In this document: positions 7,501 to 13,846 of the stretch, piece by piece | Layout: every line of letters begins with the position of its first letter | How positions within the stretch are numbered: the first letter of the stretch is position 1 | Source of the DNA: Thermomicrobiales bacterium | GTDB lineage: Bacteria; Chloroflexota; Chloroflexia; Thermomicrobiales; UBA6265 | Reading direction: 5' to 3' | DNA length: 13,846 bases | NCBI GenBank assembly: GCA_030446955.1 | Contig: JAUJMG010000079.1 | Coordinates: 1-13,846 of the forward strand | Notes under the pieces: generated by a model | The model's database searches: none | The model's input: only the letters and a program-made list of their open reading frames with translations | Told to the model about the DNA's origin: nothing | Program-made: the position numbers and the translations under genes

Positions 7501-10353
7501 CCGGACGCCGGATGGCGCGCTGGCATGTCACCCGACGCGCACGACAAGCGGGAGCGGCTACGGGGCAAGGTCATCTCGGAGATCTGCGGCGTGCTGTTCA
7601 GTCGGCTGTACTTCGGCTTCGAGTCGGCCGGCCTTGGCTACCCCCGGCTTGACGTCCCAGCGGGCAGGCTCGAGGAGATCGCTGCGAGCTGCGGCGCGCC
7701 AGCTGGACGGTTCGCCAGCATCTGCGACGCGACCGTCCGGGTGATGGGGGCCCTCTACCGCTACCACCAGGAACCGCAGGAATATCCGCTCGACCAGTGG
7801 CCCGACTGGGCGAGCGCCCGGGCCCGGCTCCGCAACTTCGTCAAGCGGTGCGCGGACGCCAACAATTTGGGCGAGCGAGCGACCCTCAGCGCTGTGTGGC
7901 AGGCGGTCTGCCAGGACGGTGGCCACGGCCACCTCATCCTCAACCCCCGCCGCCTGAACGTCCGCCTAGCCGTGCCATCCGACCCGGTCTGGATCTGCAC
8001 CTCTTGCCGCAGGGAGCACCTCCATACCGCCGGCGTCTGCACGAACTGCCAGGCCGACCTCCCGGAGGAGCCGACCGAAACGTGCGCCGACCTGCACGAG
8101 CGGAACTACTACGCGCGGGAAGCCGTGGAGCTCCGCCAGCCGCTGCGGCTCCACACCGAGGAGCTCACGGCGCAATCCGACGACCAAGCCGAGCGCCAGA
8201 GGCTGTTCCGGGACATCGTCGTTCAGGTCGACCCCGACGCCGAGCAACCGCTCGTGCAGCAGGTCGACGAGATCGACGTGCTCAGCGTGACGACGACCAT
8301 GGAAGTCGGCATCGATATCGGCAGCCTGCAGGCGGTGGTACTGGGCAACATGCCGCCCATGCGCTTCAACTACCAGCAGCGGGCGGGCAGAGCGGGCCGG
8401 CGCGGCCAGGCGTTCGCCGCGGTGCTCACGTTGTGCCGGGGGCGTAGCCACGACGAGTTCTACTACCGCCACCCCGAGCGGATCACGGGCGACAAGCCAC
8501 CCGTCCCCTTCCTCTCGATGTCTCGGATCGAGATCGCCGAGCGCCTCGTCGCTAAGGAATGCCTCCGGCGGGCGTTCATCGCCGCGGGTGTGCAGTGGTG
8601 GGAGAGCCCGATCCCGCCCGACACGCATGGGGAGTTCGGGCTCGCCGCCGACTGGATCAGCGACGCTTCACGGCGGGATACGATCCGCGACTGGCTCCAG
8701 ACGTCAGCGGAGGTCAGTGACGTCGCGGCCGCGATCGCCACGGGCCCCGGGTCACCCCCAGCCGCCAGGCTCGAGGCCTTGGCCCGCACGCAGCTACACG
8801 GGCGGGTCACGGCGTCAGCCGCTAACGCTGAGCTCACGGGCACGGGGCTCGCCGAGCGCCTGGCGGAGGGCGCCATCCTGCCGATGTACGGCATGCCATC
8901 CCGGAGCCGGCTGCTGTTCCACCAACTCCGAAGCGATACCCCGAGCACGATCGACCGTGACCTCGACCTCGCAGTCACCGAGTTCGCTCCAGGCTCTGAG
9001 CGGACCAAGGACAAGCGGATACACCGCCCGATCGGGTTCACCGCGCCGTACCTCTACCGCAACGGGCGGTGGGAGCCAACCGCCAGCGACCCGCTCGCCG
9101 GGCGCAGGTGGATGGAGCGCTGCGAGCGATGCCACTTCACCCGTACCTCGGACGACGAACCGGCCGACGCCATGTGCCCCCAATGCGGCTGCACGCCGGA
9201 TGACCGGCCCACCGCCTTCAGGATCTACCGCTTCGCCGTTCCGCTCGCGTTCCGCACGAGTATGCACCCAGGCGATGATGCGAAAGAGGAAGGGGAGCCG
9301 GTCGCGACGGGCGCCGCCAGCGTGGCCGAGTCCGACCCGCTTCCGTGCTCGGCGGTCGCTGGCACGAACAGCGCGCTTGCTCATTCGATCTCCGGCCGCG
9401 TCTACCGGATCAATGACCGCCGCGGGCAACTCTTCGAGGGCCAGCTGGGCACCACGAACCGGAACGGCCAGGTCCTGGAACACCAGTGGGTCGACCTGCG
9501 CTACCAGGCCGCAGACGGGATCGCGTTCACGCCGGACACCCCCGCCGAGAAGGTCGCGCTCGCTGCGCCCAAGACAACCGATGTCATCCGCATCCGCCCT
9601 GACACGGTGGCCCCGGGGCTGGACCTCGACCCGCTGGCCTCAGCCGCAGCGGTCAAGGCGGCGTACTACTCGGCCGCCTTCATTCTCCGTTCGCTCGCCG
9701 CCGAAATGCTGGACACCGACCCGGAGGAGTTCGACGTCAGCAACGTCCGGCAGGTAGAGCTTGCGGGCGGGGAGCGGGCGGGCGAGATCGTCCTGAACGA
9801 CCACCTGGCGAACGGCGCCGGGTTCGTGGCGTGGGTCTACGACAACTGGGCCGCGGTCATCGCCGAAGCGACCAGCATGACCGCGCCGGAGAGGACCTTC
9901 ATCGGAGCGATGATCTCCCCCGGCCACCGCGCGGCGTGCGATTCATCCGGCTACGACTGCCTGCGCCAGTACCGGAACATGAGCTACCACGGGTTGCTCG
10001 ACTGGCGGCTGGGCCTGTCGCTGCTCCGCTGTTTGGCCCAGGCCTCGTTCGTAGCCGGGCTGGACCACGACTTTTCGGCACCGGACCTGGACGGGTGGCT
10101 CGCGTTCGCGGAGGAGCGGCGCGACGCCTTCTGCGGGACCTTCAACTGCACGCCGCGGGACTTCGGACCGCTCCCTGGGTTTCTGGTCGGCGGCCAAGAA
10201 GTGTTGATCGTCCACCCGCTATGGGACAGGTACCGGCCTCAAGGCCTGCTCGCTGAGGCGCGCGCGGTCGCTGGACCCAACCCGCCCAAGCACCTCGATA
10301 CATTCAACCTCCTGCGTCGGGAGAGCTGGTCGTACCAGTACCTCGGGACGTGA
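4600..10353 (+). CDS. druE: Giant DEAD/DEAH-type SF2 helicase with C-terminal DUF1998-like domain (DruE-like)
   Basis: ATP-driven nucleic-acid translocase or helicase of 1917 residues, predicted core motor of the system. Domain 1 has HRHQ (97-100), Walker A AGTGSGKT (117-124), motif Ia YPMNALVEDQL (199-209), PDILITNFSML (318-328), Walker B DELH (360-363) and SSAS (398-401). Domain 2 has LVLFSDSREEAA (791-802), motif V with GIDI (1237-1240) and the arginine-finger motif QQRAGRAGRRG (1259-1269). Cysteine pairs that may bind zinc occur at 570/575, 613/616, 742/745, 1133/1136 with 1147/1150, and 1508/1511 with 1526/1529. The C-terminus, with LNDHLANGAGF (~1732-1742) and Cys1780/Cys1787 before LRQY, resembles DUF1998. 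Residues ~425-500 are an Ala/Asp-rich linker. Size and layout match DruE; DISARM splits similar domains over DrmA and DrmB. The helicase call is firm; the DruE symbol is by architecture and gene context. Confidence 0.9.
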   Translation: MIDPIGAYGTVAGSVVSYIRTAFGTQFPSLEAERAALLREPGVLSQEPWIEPLPRYESSGKAISELDAADLPGLAHSAASDFKDLAACGLVGGFHLHRHQVEMLAKALTGQSCVITAGTGSGKTESFLLPLLGYLAAESAAWAPPGPAHAHTDDWWRSDEWRDQCVPLVGTQRRWRRSLRVPQRGHEERPAAVRALVVYPMNALVEDQLSRLRRALDSPAARAWLAANRPGNRIYVGRYTGLTPVPGHEYRAPTQRGTRSPDSNRIEKLAAAMTASERAAAVAEAYATQPGKEDVRYFFPRLDGAEMRSRWDMQDAPPDILITNFSMLSIMLMRDADAPVFELTREWLKRDGSVFHLIVDELHLYRGTAGTEVAYLLRLLLHRLGLEPGHPKLKILASSASLEADDADSLRFLEEFFGQPWQPDQIVPGYPAPLPAAPPGALDPAPFAELADAVDAAKPEVLEAACGRAAAALGAAPGGAGADLLAAAMAGRADELADRMTRACASGGEVRAVPLTSFAEELFGDTPSARAAARGLLYARGVVDAVGVAANLPSFRLHWFFRNVEGLWGCTRATCGPYGGVPDGRTAGQLFVDARILCAAKAEKHRVLELLYCEQCGTTMFGGSRMVLADGAGWELLTTDPDIEGIPDRQAARFVERRTYADFAVFWPAGDQRLHHDAGHWTQPGLLPATPAEGRWSAAGLDPASGRVRLGPVPPGTPAVDGYLFTLHNGLPDAVGALPAVCPGCGENYGRRKFRKSPIRGFRTGFSKLTQLLSKELFYLLPAEEAGSRKLVLFSDSREEAAALANGVERSHYLDLLREALYDELSRLAIGEPQLLRDLESRDEPSSPEAARFADVHPGAVEHLRRTIRAANAEVPDLDDPEMVAVLQQRQARARSEITSLHERGASRTAPLRYLFDGPQDDPTAPGRLLLRLKALGVNPGGNEVLYQDYKYDGTWHRWTEFFDFSPPDAGWRAGMSPDAHDKRERLRGKVISEICGVLFSRLYFGFESAGLGYPRLDVPAGRLEEIAASCGAPAGRFASICDATVRVMGALYRYHQEPQEYPLDQWPDWASARARLRNFVKRCADANNLGERATLSAVWQAVCQDGGHGHLILNPRRLNVRLAVPSDPVWICTSCRREHLHTAGVCTNCQADLPEEPTETCADLHERNYYAREAVELRQPLRLHTEELTAQSDDQAERQRLFRDIVVQVDPDAEQPLVQQVDEIDVLSVTTTMEVGIDIGSLQAVVLGNMPPMRFNYQQRAGRAGRRGQAFAAVLTLCRGRSHDEFYYRHPERITGDKPPVPFLSMSRIEIAERLVAKECLRRAFIAAGVQWWESPIPPDTHGEFGLAADWISDASRRDTIRDWLQTSAEVSDVAAAIATGPGSPPAARLEALARTQLHGRVTASAANAELTGTGLAERLAEGAILPMYGMPSRSRLLFHQLRSDTPSTIDRDLDLAVTEFAPGSERTKDKRIHRPIGFTAPYLYRNGRWEPTASDPLAGRRWMERCERCHFTRTSDDEPADAMCPQCGCTPDDRPTAFRIYRFAVPLAFRTSMHPGDDAKEEGEPVATGAASVAESDPLPCSAVAGTNSALAHSISGRVYRINDRRGQLFEGQLGTTNRNGQVLEHQWVDLRYQAADGIAFTPDTPAEKVALAAPKTTDVIRIRPDTVAPGLDLDPLASAAAVKAAYYSAAFILRSLAAEMLDTDPEEFDVSNVRQVELAGGERAGEIVLNDHLANGAGFVAWVYDNWAAVIAEATSMTAPERTFIGAMISPGHRAACDSSGYDCLRQYRNMSYHGLLDWRLGLSLLRCLAQASFVAGLDHDFSAPDLDGWLAFAEERRDAFCGTFNCTPRDFGPLPGFLVGGQEVLIVHPLWDRYRPQGLLAEARAVAGPNPPKHLDTFNLLRRESWSYQYLGT

Positions 10354-11507
10354 CGCCCCCCAAGCCTGGCTATCTGCCGCCCGTCGCTCCGCTCCGACCG
10401 ATGGGGGCAATATCGCCCAGCCGGTTCACCGGCATGGAGGCGTGCGCGCTCCGAGAGGTCTGGTCCGCGAACCACGCTCCGGGCCTCACGCCTGCCAGCC
10501 CCGCAGCGTGGGTCGGTACGGCCGCTCACCGGCTGCTGGAGGAGGCAGGCCAGGGAGCCTTCAACGGGCCGGCGGACGAGCGCATCCCGGTGCGGTGGCA
10601 CCAGCTGATCGACTCGGCCGAGGAGGCGATGCAGCGGAGCTGGCTCGAGCGGCATCTCGTACCGCTTAGCGCCGCCGTGCCGGACTTCGAAGTGAGGCGG
10701 CTCCGGGCAGTCTCCCGGGCCCGGCAGCTCGCCGGCGAAAGTGTTGTCAGTAAGGCGGCCCTCAGTGGCTGGCACGGCGCTCACCACGGCTATGAGTTGG
10801 CGGTCAGGACGCCCGAAGGCAAGGCGGCGGGGAGGATCGACGCGGTGCTGCCCGGTGCCCACGGACCGGTCATCCGGGACTACAAGTCGGGCGCGATCCA
10901 CGAAAGCCCGACTACTACTCGCATCAAGCGTGCTTACGCGATCCAGCTCAAGCTGTACGCGGCGATCTACCAGCAGATGACGGGTACGTGGCCGGAACGG
11001 CTGGAAGTGATGGCCCTCTCGGGGGAGCCAGAGGCCGTCGCATTCACGCCCGAGGAGTGCGCGCGGCTCCTCGAAGATGCCATCGGACTGCTGGATCACG
11101 TCAACGAGATCGTCCAGTCGGCGCCCGACGAGGTGGCCGCGGCCCGGCGGCTCGCCACCCCGGCCCCCTCAGCGTGCGGGTTCTGTCCCTACCGTCCTCA
11201 CTGCGGCCCTTACATCGACGCGTCCCTGTCGGCGCCGGAACTCCGATGGCCGGGCGATGCGTGGGGCCGGGTCGCCGAGCGGCGGACGCTGGGGAACGGG
11301 CGCGAGCTGATCGCGGTAGACAGTCCGCGGGGCCCGATTCTCCTTCGCGGGCTGACTCCAGGCCACGATCGCCACCCAGTCCTCGGATGGCTCGATGTCG
11401 GCGATCAGGTCGGCATCTTCGGGATGCGTCCGGGCGGGAGCGCTTCGTCCTTCACTGAAGGCCAGCTCACCGTGATTTACGTCTTGGCGGCACCCGGTCC
11501 GGGTTGA
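10350..11507 (+). CDS. PD-(D/E)XK nuclease, Cas4/RecB/AddB-like with Fe-S cysteines
   Basis: Predicted DNA exonuclease or endonuclease of 385 residues. Visible RecB-nuclease motifs are GTAAHRLLE with His60, Asp164 in GRIDAV, Asp177-Tyr-Lys179 in IRDYKSG, and Gln199/Tyr203 in AIQLKLYA. Four cysteines, Cys32 near the N-terminus and Cys276-x2-Cys279-x5-Cys285, match the split 4Fe-4S arrangement of Cas4 and AddB. After the cluster, residues ~300-380 form a beta-rich stretch (WGRVAERR, LGWLDVGDQVGIFG) that may be an extra small domain, OB-like at a guess. The GTG start overlaps the helicase stop (GTGA, 10350-10353), a translational-coupling arrangement that argues for a helicase-nuclease partnership. 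All catalytic residues are present, so it should be active. I do not recall this gene as part of the published Druantia type II core. Confidence 0.88.
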   Translation: MTPPKPGYLPPVAPLRPMGAISPSRFTGMEACALREVWSANHAPGLTPASPAAWVGTAAHRLLEEAGQGAFNGPADERIPVRWHQLIDSAEEAMQRSWLERHLVPLSAAVPDFEVRRLRAVSRARQLAGESVVSKAALSGWHGAHHGYELAVRTPEGKAAGRIDAVLPGAHGPVIRDYKSGAIHESPTTTRIKRAYAIQLKLYAAIYQQMTGTWPERLEVMALSGEPEAVAFTPEECARLLEDAIGLLDHVNEIVQSAPDEVAAARRLATPAPSACGFCPYRPHCGPYIDASLSAPELRWPGDAWGRVAERRTLGNGRELIAVDSPRGPILLRGLTPGHDRHPVLGWLDVGDQVGIFGMRPGGSASSFTEGQLTVIYVLAAPGPG

Positions 11508-13330
11508 GGCTGCAGGCCAACCGGTGCCTGAAGCTCACAGGTAAGGAAGCCGAGTAGGTGCTCGGCGACGGCTTTCGCGACCGGCGGTGGCACGGCGTTG
11601 GCCACCTGGAGCGGCTGGTTCGCGCGGAACCCGCAGAAGGTGTAGTCATCCGGGAACCCCTGGATGCGCGCCGCCTCCCGCACGCTGATCGTCCTATCTA
11701 ACCAGGGGTGCACCGGCAGAGCGCGGTGGCCGGCGACCAGGGTCCGGGCCATGTCGAGCTCGAGCCGGCGGTAGGAGATGGGCCCTTGGCCCGGCTTGAT
11801 CGCGGAGATCTTGTCGATGACTGAAGGCGAGTGAGCCATCGTGGTGGCGTTCGGGATCAGGGACCCGTCATCGAGCACCAGGGGATCGGCGGCGGTCGCC
11901 GGAGGGAGTTCGAGGATTCCCCGCAGCCGTGCGTCGAGTCGCGGCGTCCGCGGTAGGCCAGCACGACCATCGCGCGAGTGGGTGGGCGGCGGTGCTGTCG
12001 GTGCCGTGCCGAGATCGGAGCGCCTGGCAAGGAAGAACAGCCGCCGACGGTTCTGGGGCACGCCGTAGTCTGCAGCAACGAGCTCGTGACGCTCGGCGGC
12101 CCGGTTCGTCCGGAGAGCCGCGAGTATGCCGTCCCCGAACCCCACTCCGTTCACCCGGCGGAGTCCGGGCACGTTCTCGAGGACAACCAGCTGGGCACGC
12201 ATCTCGTCTGCCAGGCGAACGACGTGCTCGAACAAGACGTTCTTTGGGTCGGCGGGGTTGCGCGCACCCGCTGCTGAGTAGCCCTGGCATGGCGGGCCCG
12301 CCAGCACGGCATGCGGCTCACCGAGGCCGGGGGAGTGGGTCCTGATGTCGCCTGCGGATAGGGCCGTGACGTCGGCCTCGATGACAGGCGTCCCCGGATT
12401 ATTCGCCCGGTACGTCTGGGCGGCGTCGCGCTCGTTTTCCACGGCGAGGGCCACTCGCCAGCCTGCAGAGCGGAACCCGGAGCCGAGCCCGCCGGCACCG
12501 GCGAACAAGTCGATGGCGGTCGGGCGTCCATCGTCCTCGGACACAGCCTCCCGACCTTGGCTGCAGAAGGATACGAGGACGCAGTTGCGGCACCTTGGCC
12601 GGGGGCCCGCGCAGACAGAGCGGCCGTGATGGATCAGGTTGATGTGCAGCCGCTTGCGGAGCTTCAGGGGGACGACGGTCTGGAACGCGTCATGGTCGGT
12701 CTTCGTGCCTGTCGAGCGCGCCAGTCCAAGCCGGCTGAGGATCCTCTCGACGTGGGTGTCCACCGCGAAGCTCTGGCGGTCGAGGGCGTACGCCATAACG
12801 CAGCGGGCCGTCTTCTTGCCTACTCCGGGGAGGGCGAGCAGGAAACGCTCGACGTCACCGTCCGGCCACGACCTCAGGTACTCCAAGGTGAGGTCCGCGT
12901 CGGGCTCAGCTCCAGGACCTTCCCCACGCCCGAGGTTGTCCTCCCGAACCGCCTCGAGGAGCTCCTTGAGGTATCTCGCTCGCTGCACGTGCAGGCCGCC
13001 GGGCTCCAGTACGGCCTCCACCTCGCACGCAGGCGCACTTGCCAGGTCGGCCCACCGCGGGTACCGGCTTCGAAGGGCGCGGTAGACGCGCTGGTAGACA
13101 GCCTCGCGAGTGTTGAGACTCAGGAGGATGTATACGGTCTCCGCGAGAACGTCCGGCACGTTGCCGAGGTCGCCTGACCGGTACCTGACCTCCAGGAGTT
13201 CATCGATCCGTTCGAGGATCTGCTCTGTGCTTAGCGCCTGCAGCCGCCCGGCTGGCGTCGGCGTGTGCGCCGGCCCCAGTGCTCGGCCGTTCTCATTGGT
13301 CTGACACGATTGCTGCGAGGTGCTGTGCAA
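11477..13330 (-). CDS. Fused HhH-GPD DNA glycosylase (EndoIII-like, Fe-S) and cytosine-5 DNA methyltransferase (DruM-like)
   Basis: A 617-residue two-enzyme fusion. Residues ~37-260 are endonuclease III-like: hairpin LPGVGKKTA (167-175) with Lys173 at the EndoIII Lys120 position, Asp191 in AVDTH at the Asp138 position, and Cys240-x6-Cys247-x2-Cys250-x5-Cys256 for a 4Fe-4S cluster. Residues ~270-597 are an m5C methyltransferase: motif I DLFAGAGG (274-281), motif IV GPPCQG with catalytic Cys348, motif VI ENV (385-387), motif VIII QNRRR (426-430), a target-recognition region (~435-540), motif IX REAARIQGFP (551-560) and motif X QVANAVPP (575-582, with Ala for the usual Gly). The TTG start has GGAGA (13338-13342) 7 bases upstream. 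It converges on, and overlaps by 31 bases, the nuclease gene. Likely self-protection plus repair of deaminated m5C; the glycosylase substrate is unknown. Confidence 0.93.
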   Translation of the reverse strand: MHSTSQQSCQTNENGRALGPAHTPTPAGRLQALSTEQILERIDELLEVRYRSGDLGNVPDVLAETVYILLSLNTREAVYQRVYRALRSRYPRWADLASAPACEVEAVLEPGGLHVQRARYLKELLEAVREDNLGRGEGPGAEPDADLTLEYLRSWPDGDVERFLLALPGVGKKTARCVMAYALDRQSFAVDTHVERILSRLGLARSTGTKTDHDAFQTVVPLKLRKRLHINLIHHGRSVCAGPRPRCRNCVLVSFCSQGREAVSEDDGRPTAIDLFAGAGGLGSGFRSAGWRVALAVENERDAAQTYRANNPGTPVIEADVTALSAGDIRTHSPGLGEPHAVLAGPPCQGYSAAGARNPADPKNVLFEHVVRLADEMRAQLVVLENVPGLRRVNGVGFGDGILAALRTNRAAERHELVAADYGVPQNRRRLFFLARRSDLGTAPTAPPPTHSRDGRAGLPRTPRLDARLRGILELPPATAADPLVLDDGSLIPNATTMAHSPSVIDKISAIKPGQGPISYRRLELDMARTLVAGHRALPVHPWLDRTISVREAARIQGFPDDYTFCGFRANQPLQVANAVPPPVAKAVAEHLLGFLTCELQAPVGLQPQPGPGAAKT

Positions 13331-13337
13331 ACTCCGG

Positions 13338-13342
13338 TCTCC
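13338..13342 (-). promoter_or_regulatory. Ribosome binding site supporting a TTG start
   Basis: On the minus strand GGAGA lies 7 bases before the TTG at 13330-13328; a second GGAG sits immediately before the TTG. No ATG or GTG start in the correct frame lies nearby, so this site decides the start of the glycosylase-methyltransferase gene. Confidence 0.5.
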
Positions 13343-13396
13343 GGACGCTGGGGGCCAACATATTGCCTCGGCCCGGCCCCGGTGGGCGGTTTTATC

Positions 13397-13425
13397 CGTC
13401 TAGCTGGGCCTCGCAGGTCTGTCAG
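13397..13425 (-). promoter_or_regulatory. Possible promoter of the glycosylase-methyltransferase gene
   Basis: On the minus strand CTGACA (13425-13420) is followed, after exactly 17 bases, by TAGACG (13402-13397), resembling sigma-70-type -35 and -10 boxes of actinobacteria. Initiation near 13390 would give a leader of about 60 bases before the TTG. The -10 box lacks the final T, so this is tentative. It lies in the 204-base gap 13331-13534, which otherwise holds only a few short A/T-rich patches. Confidence 0.3.
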
Positions 13426-13534
13426 CGGCTGTTCCGGCGGGGAAGTCGACCGGGATCTACGCTTAAAATCGGCGAGCCGTCGGCGTTTTGCGCCCTCGGT
13501 TGGGTCGCTCGTGCGGGCGGTCTTGTTGCTCAGG

Positions 13535-13846
13535 TCACCCGCGGTAGATAAAGCGCTCGAGCGGATCCCCGCGGTGCCACGCGGCAAGGACGCGCTCGCT
13601 CAGCCGCAGGTACGCCGCGTGCTCCTCTCCGTCGAGGGTGATGCGTACGGCCTCCCTGCGCTCCGCCAGGAGGGCTGAGCCGCGCCGCGAGGGTGTCGAC
13701 ATGGTCGTCCCATGGCAACTCGAGCAGAGTGACCACCCGCTCGACCCGGTCCAGGAAGGCCTCGGTGGACCGGGCGTCGCCGGTGTACTCGCTGGTAGCG
13801 GCCGGCACGGTTGGCCGCCTCAGGGGTCGTGACGAGGAAGCGGAGG
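13535..13846 (-). pseudogene. 3' end of an unrecognised gene, apparently frameshifted, cut by the right edge
   Basis: Two protein-like stretches lie end to end in different minus-strand frames. From ~13808 to ~13675 one frame reads as good helical protein (TEAFLDRVERVVTLLELPWD, then DTLAARL) before turning into arginine/proline-rich noise. The next frame (+1) then takes over with LLAERREAVRITLDGEEHAA and ends RFIYRG at a TGA (13535-13537). This second part alone could start at ATG 13702-13700 and encode 55 residues, but no good Shine-Dalgarno precedes it. At the extreme edge a third frame (FLVTTPEAANRAGRY) also looks coding, hinting at a second shift. The simplest reading is a gene damaged by one or two single-base changes, or a sequencing error; two overlapping genes is the alternative. 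Family and function are not recognised. Confidence 0.45.

Noticed and set aside
10239..11099. 286-residue minus-strand open frame opposite the nuclease
   Set aside because: The plus strand carries all PD-(D/E)XK motifs; the antisense translation has no domain and no ribosome site was seen.
11492..11504. ACCCG-GTC-CGGGT inverted repeat as a bidirectional terminator
   Set aside because: The stem is only 5 pairs with no T-tract, lies within coding sequence of both genes, and could be chance in GC-rich DNA.
12557..13177. 206-residue plus-strand open frame opposite the glycosylase domain
   Set aside because: It mirrors the HhH-GPD coding region, whose catalytic and Fe-S residues fix the minus strand as coding.
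1..13846. CRISPR array, insertion sequence ends, riboswitches, rRNA or tRNA genes
   Set aside because: I saw no regularly spaced repeats, transposase motifs with terminal repeats, or structural RNA signatures on either strand.

Overview
This window is high-GC DNA throughout, with dense genes, GTG/TTG starts, GC-rich third positions and short overlaps. That composition suggests an actinobacterium, although no rRNA or tRNA is present to confirm it. It reads as a piece of an integrative genomic (defence) island rather than core genome.

Layout. Bases 2-979 (+) carry the C-terminal part of a tyrosine site-specific recombinase, cut by the left edge. A structured gap and a small 65-residue ORF (1150-1347) follow. 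From about 1575 to 11507 (+) four tightly packed genes run in one direction: a 683-residue protein of unknown fold; a protein of 310-321 residues, also unrecognised, whose best start is an unusual ACG overlapping the stop of the previous gene; a 1917-residue DEAD/DEAH-type superfamily 2 helicase ending in a DUF1998-like domain; and a 385-residue Cas4/RecB-like PD-(D/E)XK nuclease with a predicted iron-sulfur cluster. Converging on them, with a 31-base tail overlap, is a 617-residue minus-strand gene (11477-13330). It encodes an endonuclease III-like HhH-GPD glycosylase fused to a complete cytosine-5 DNA methyltransferase. The right edge (13535-13846, minus) holds the end of another gene that appears frameshifted.

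Interpretation. A very large helicase with DUF1998, an m5C methyltransferase and two uncharacterised proteins match the published make-up of Druantia type II anti-phage systems (druM, druF, druG, druE). I infer this from gene content and helicase architecture, not from a profile search. The unusual parts are the extra Fe-S nuclease coupled to the helicase and the glycosylase fused to the methyltransferase. A workable model is that the methyltransferase marks host DNA, its glycosylase half repairs deaminated m5C (or removes some modified base), and the helicase-nuclease pair processes unmarked foreign DNA, with the two unknown proteins as recognition or assembly factors. The recombinase at the edge suggests how the island moves.
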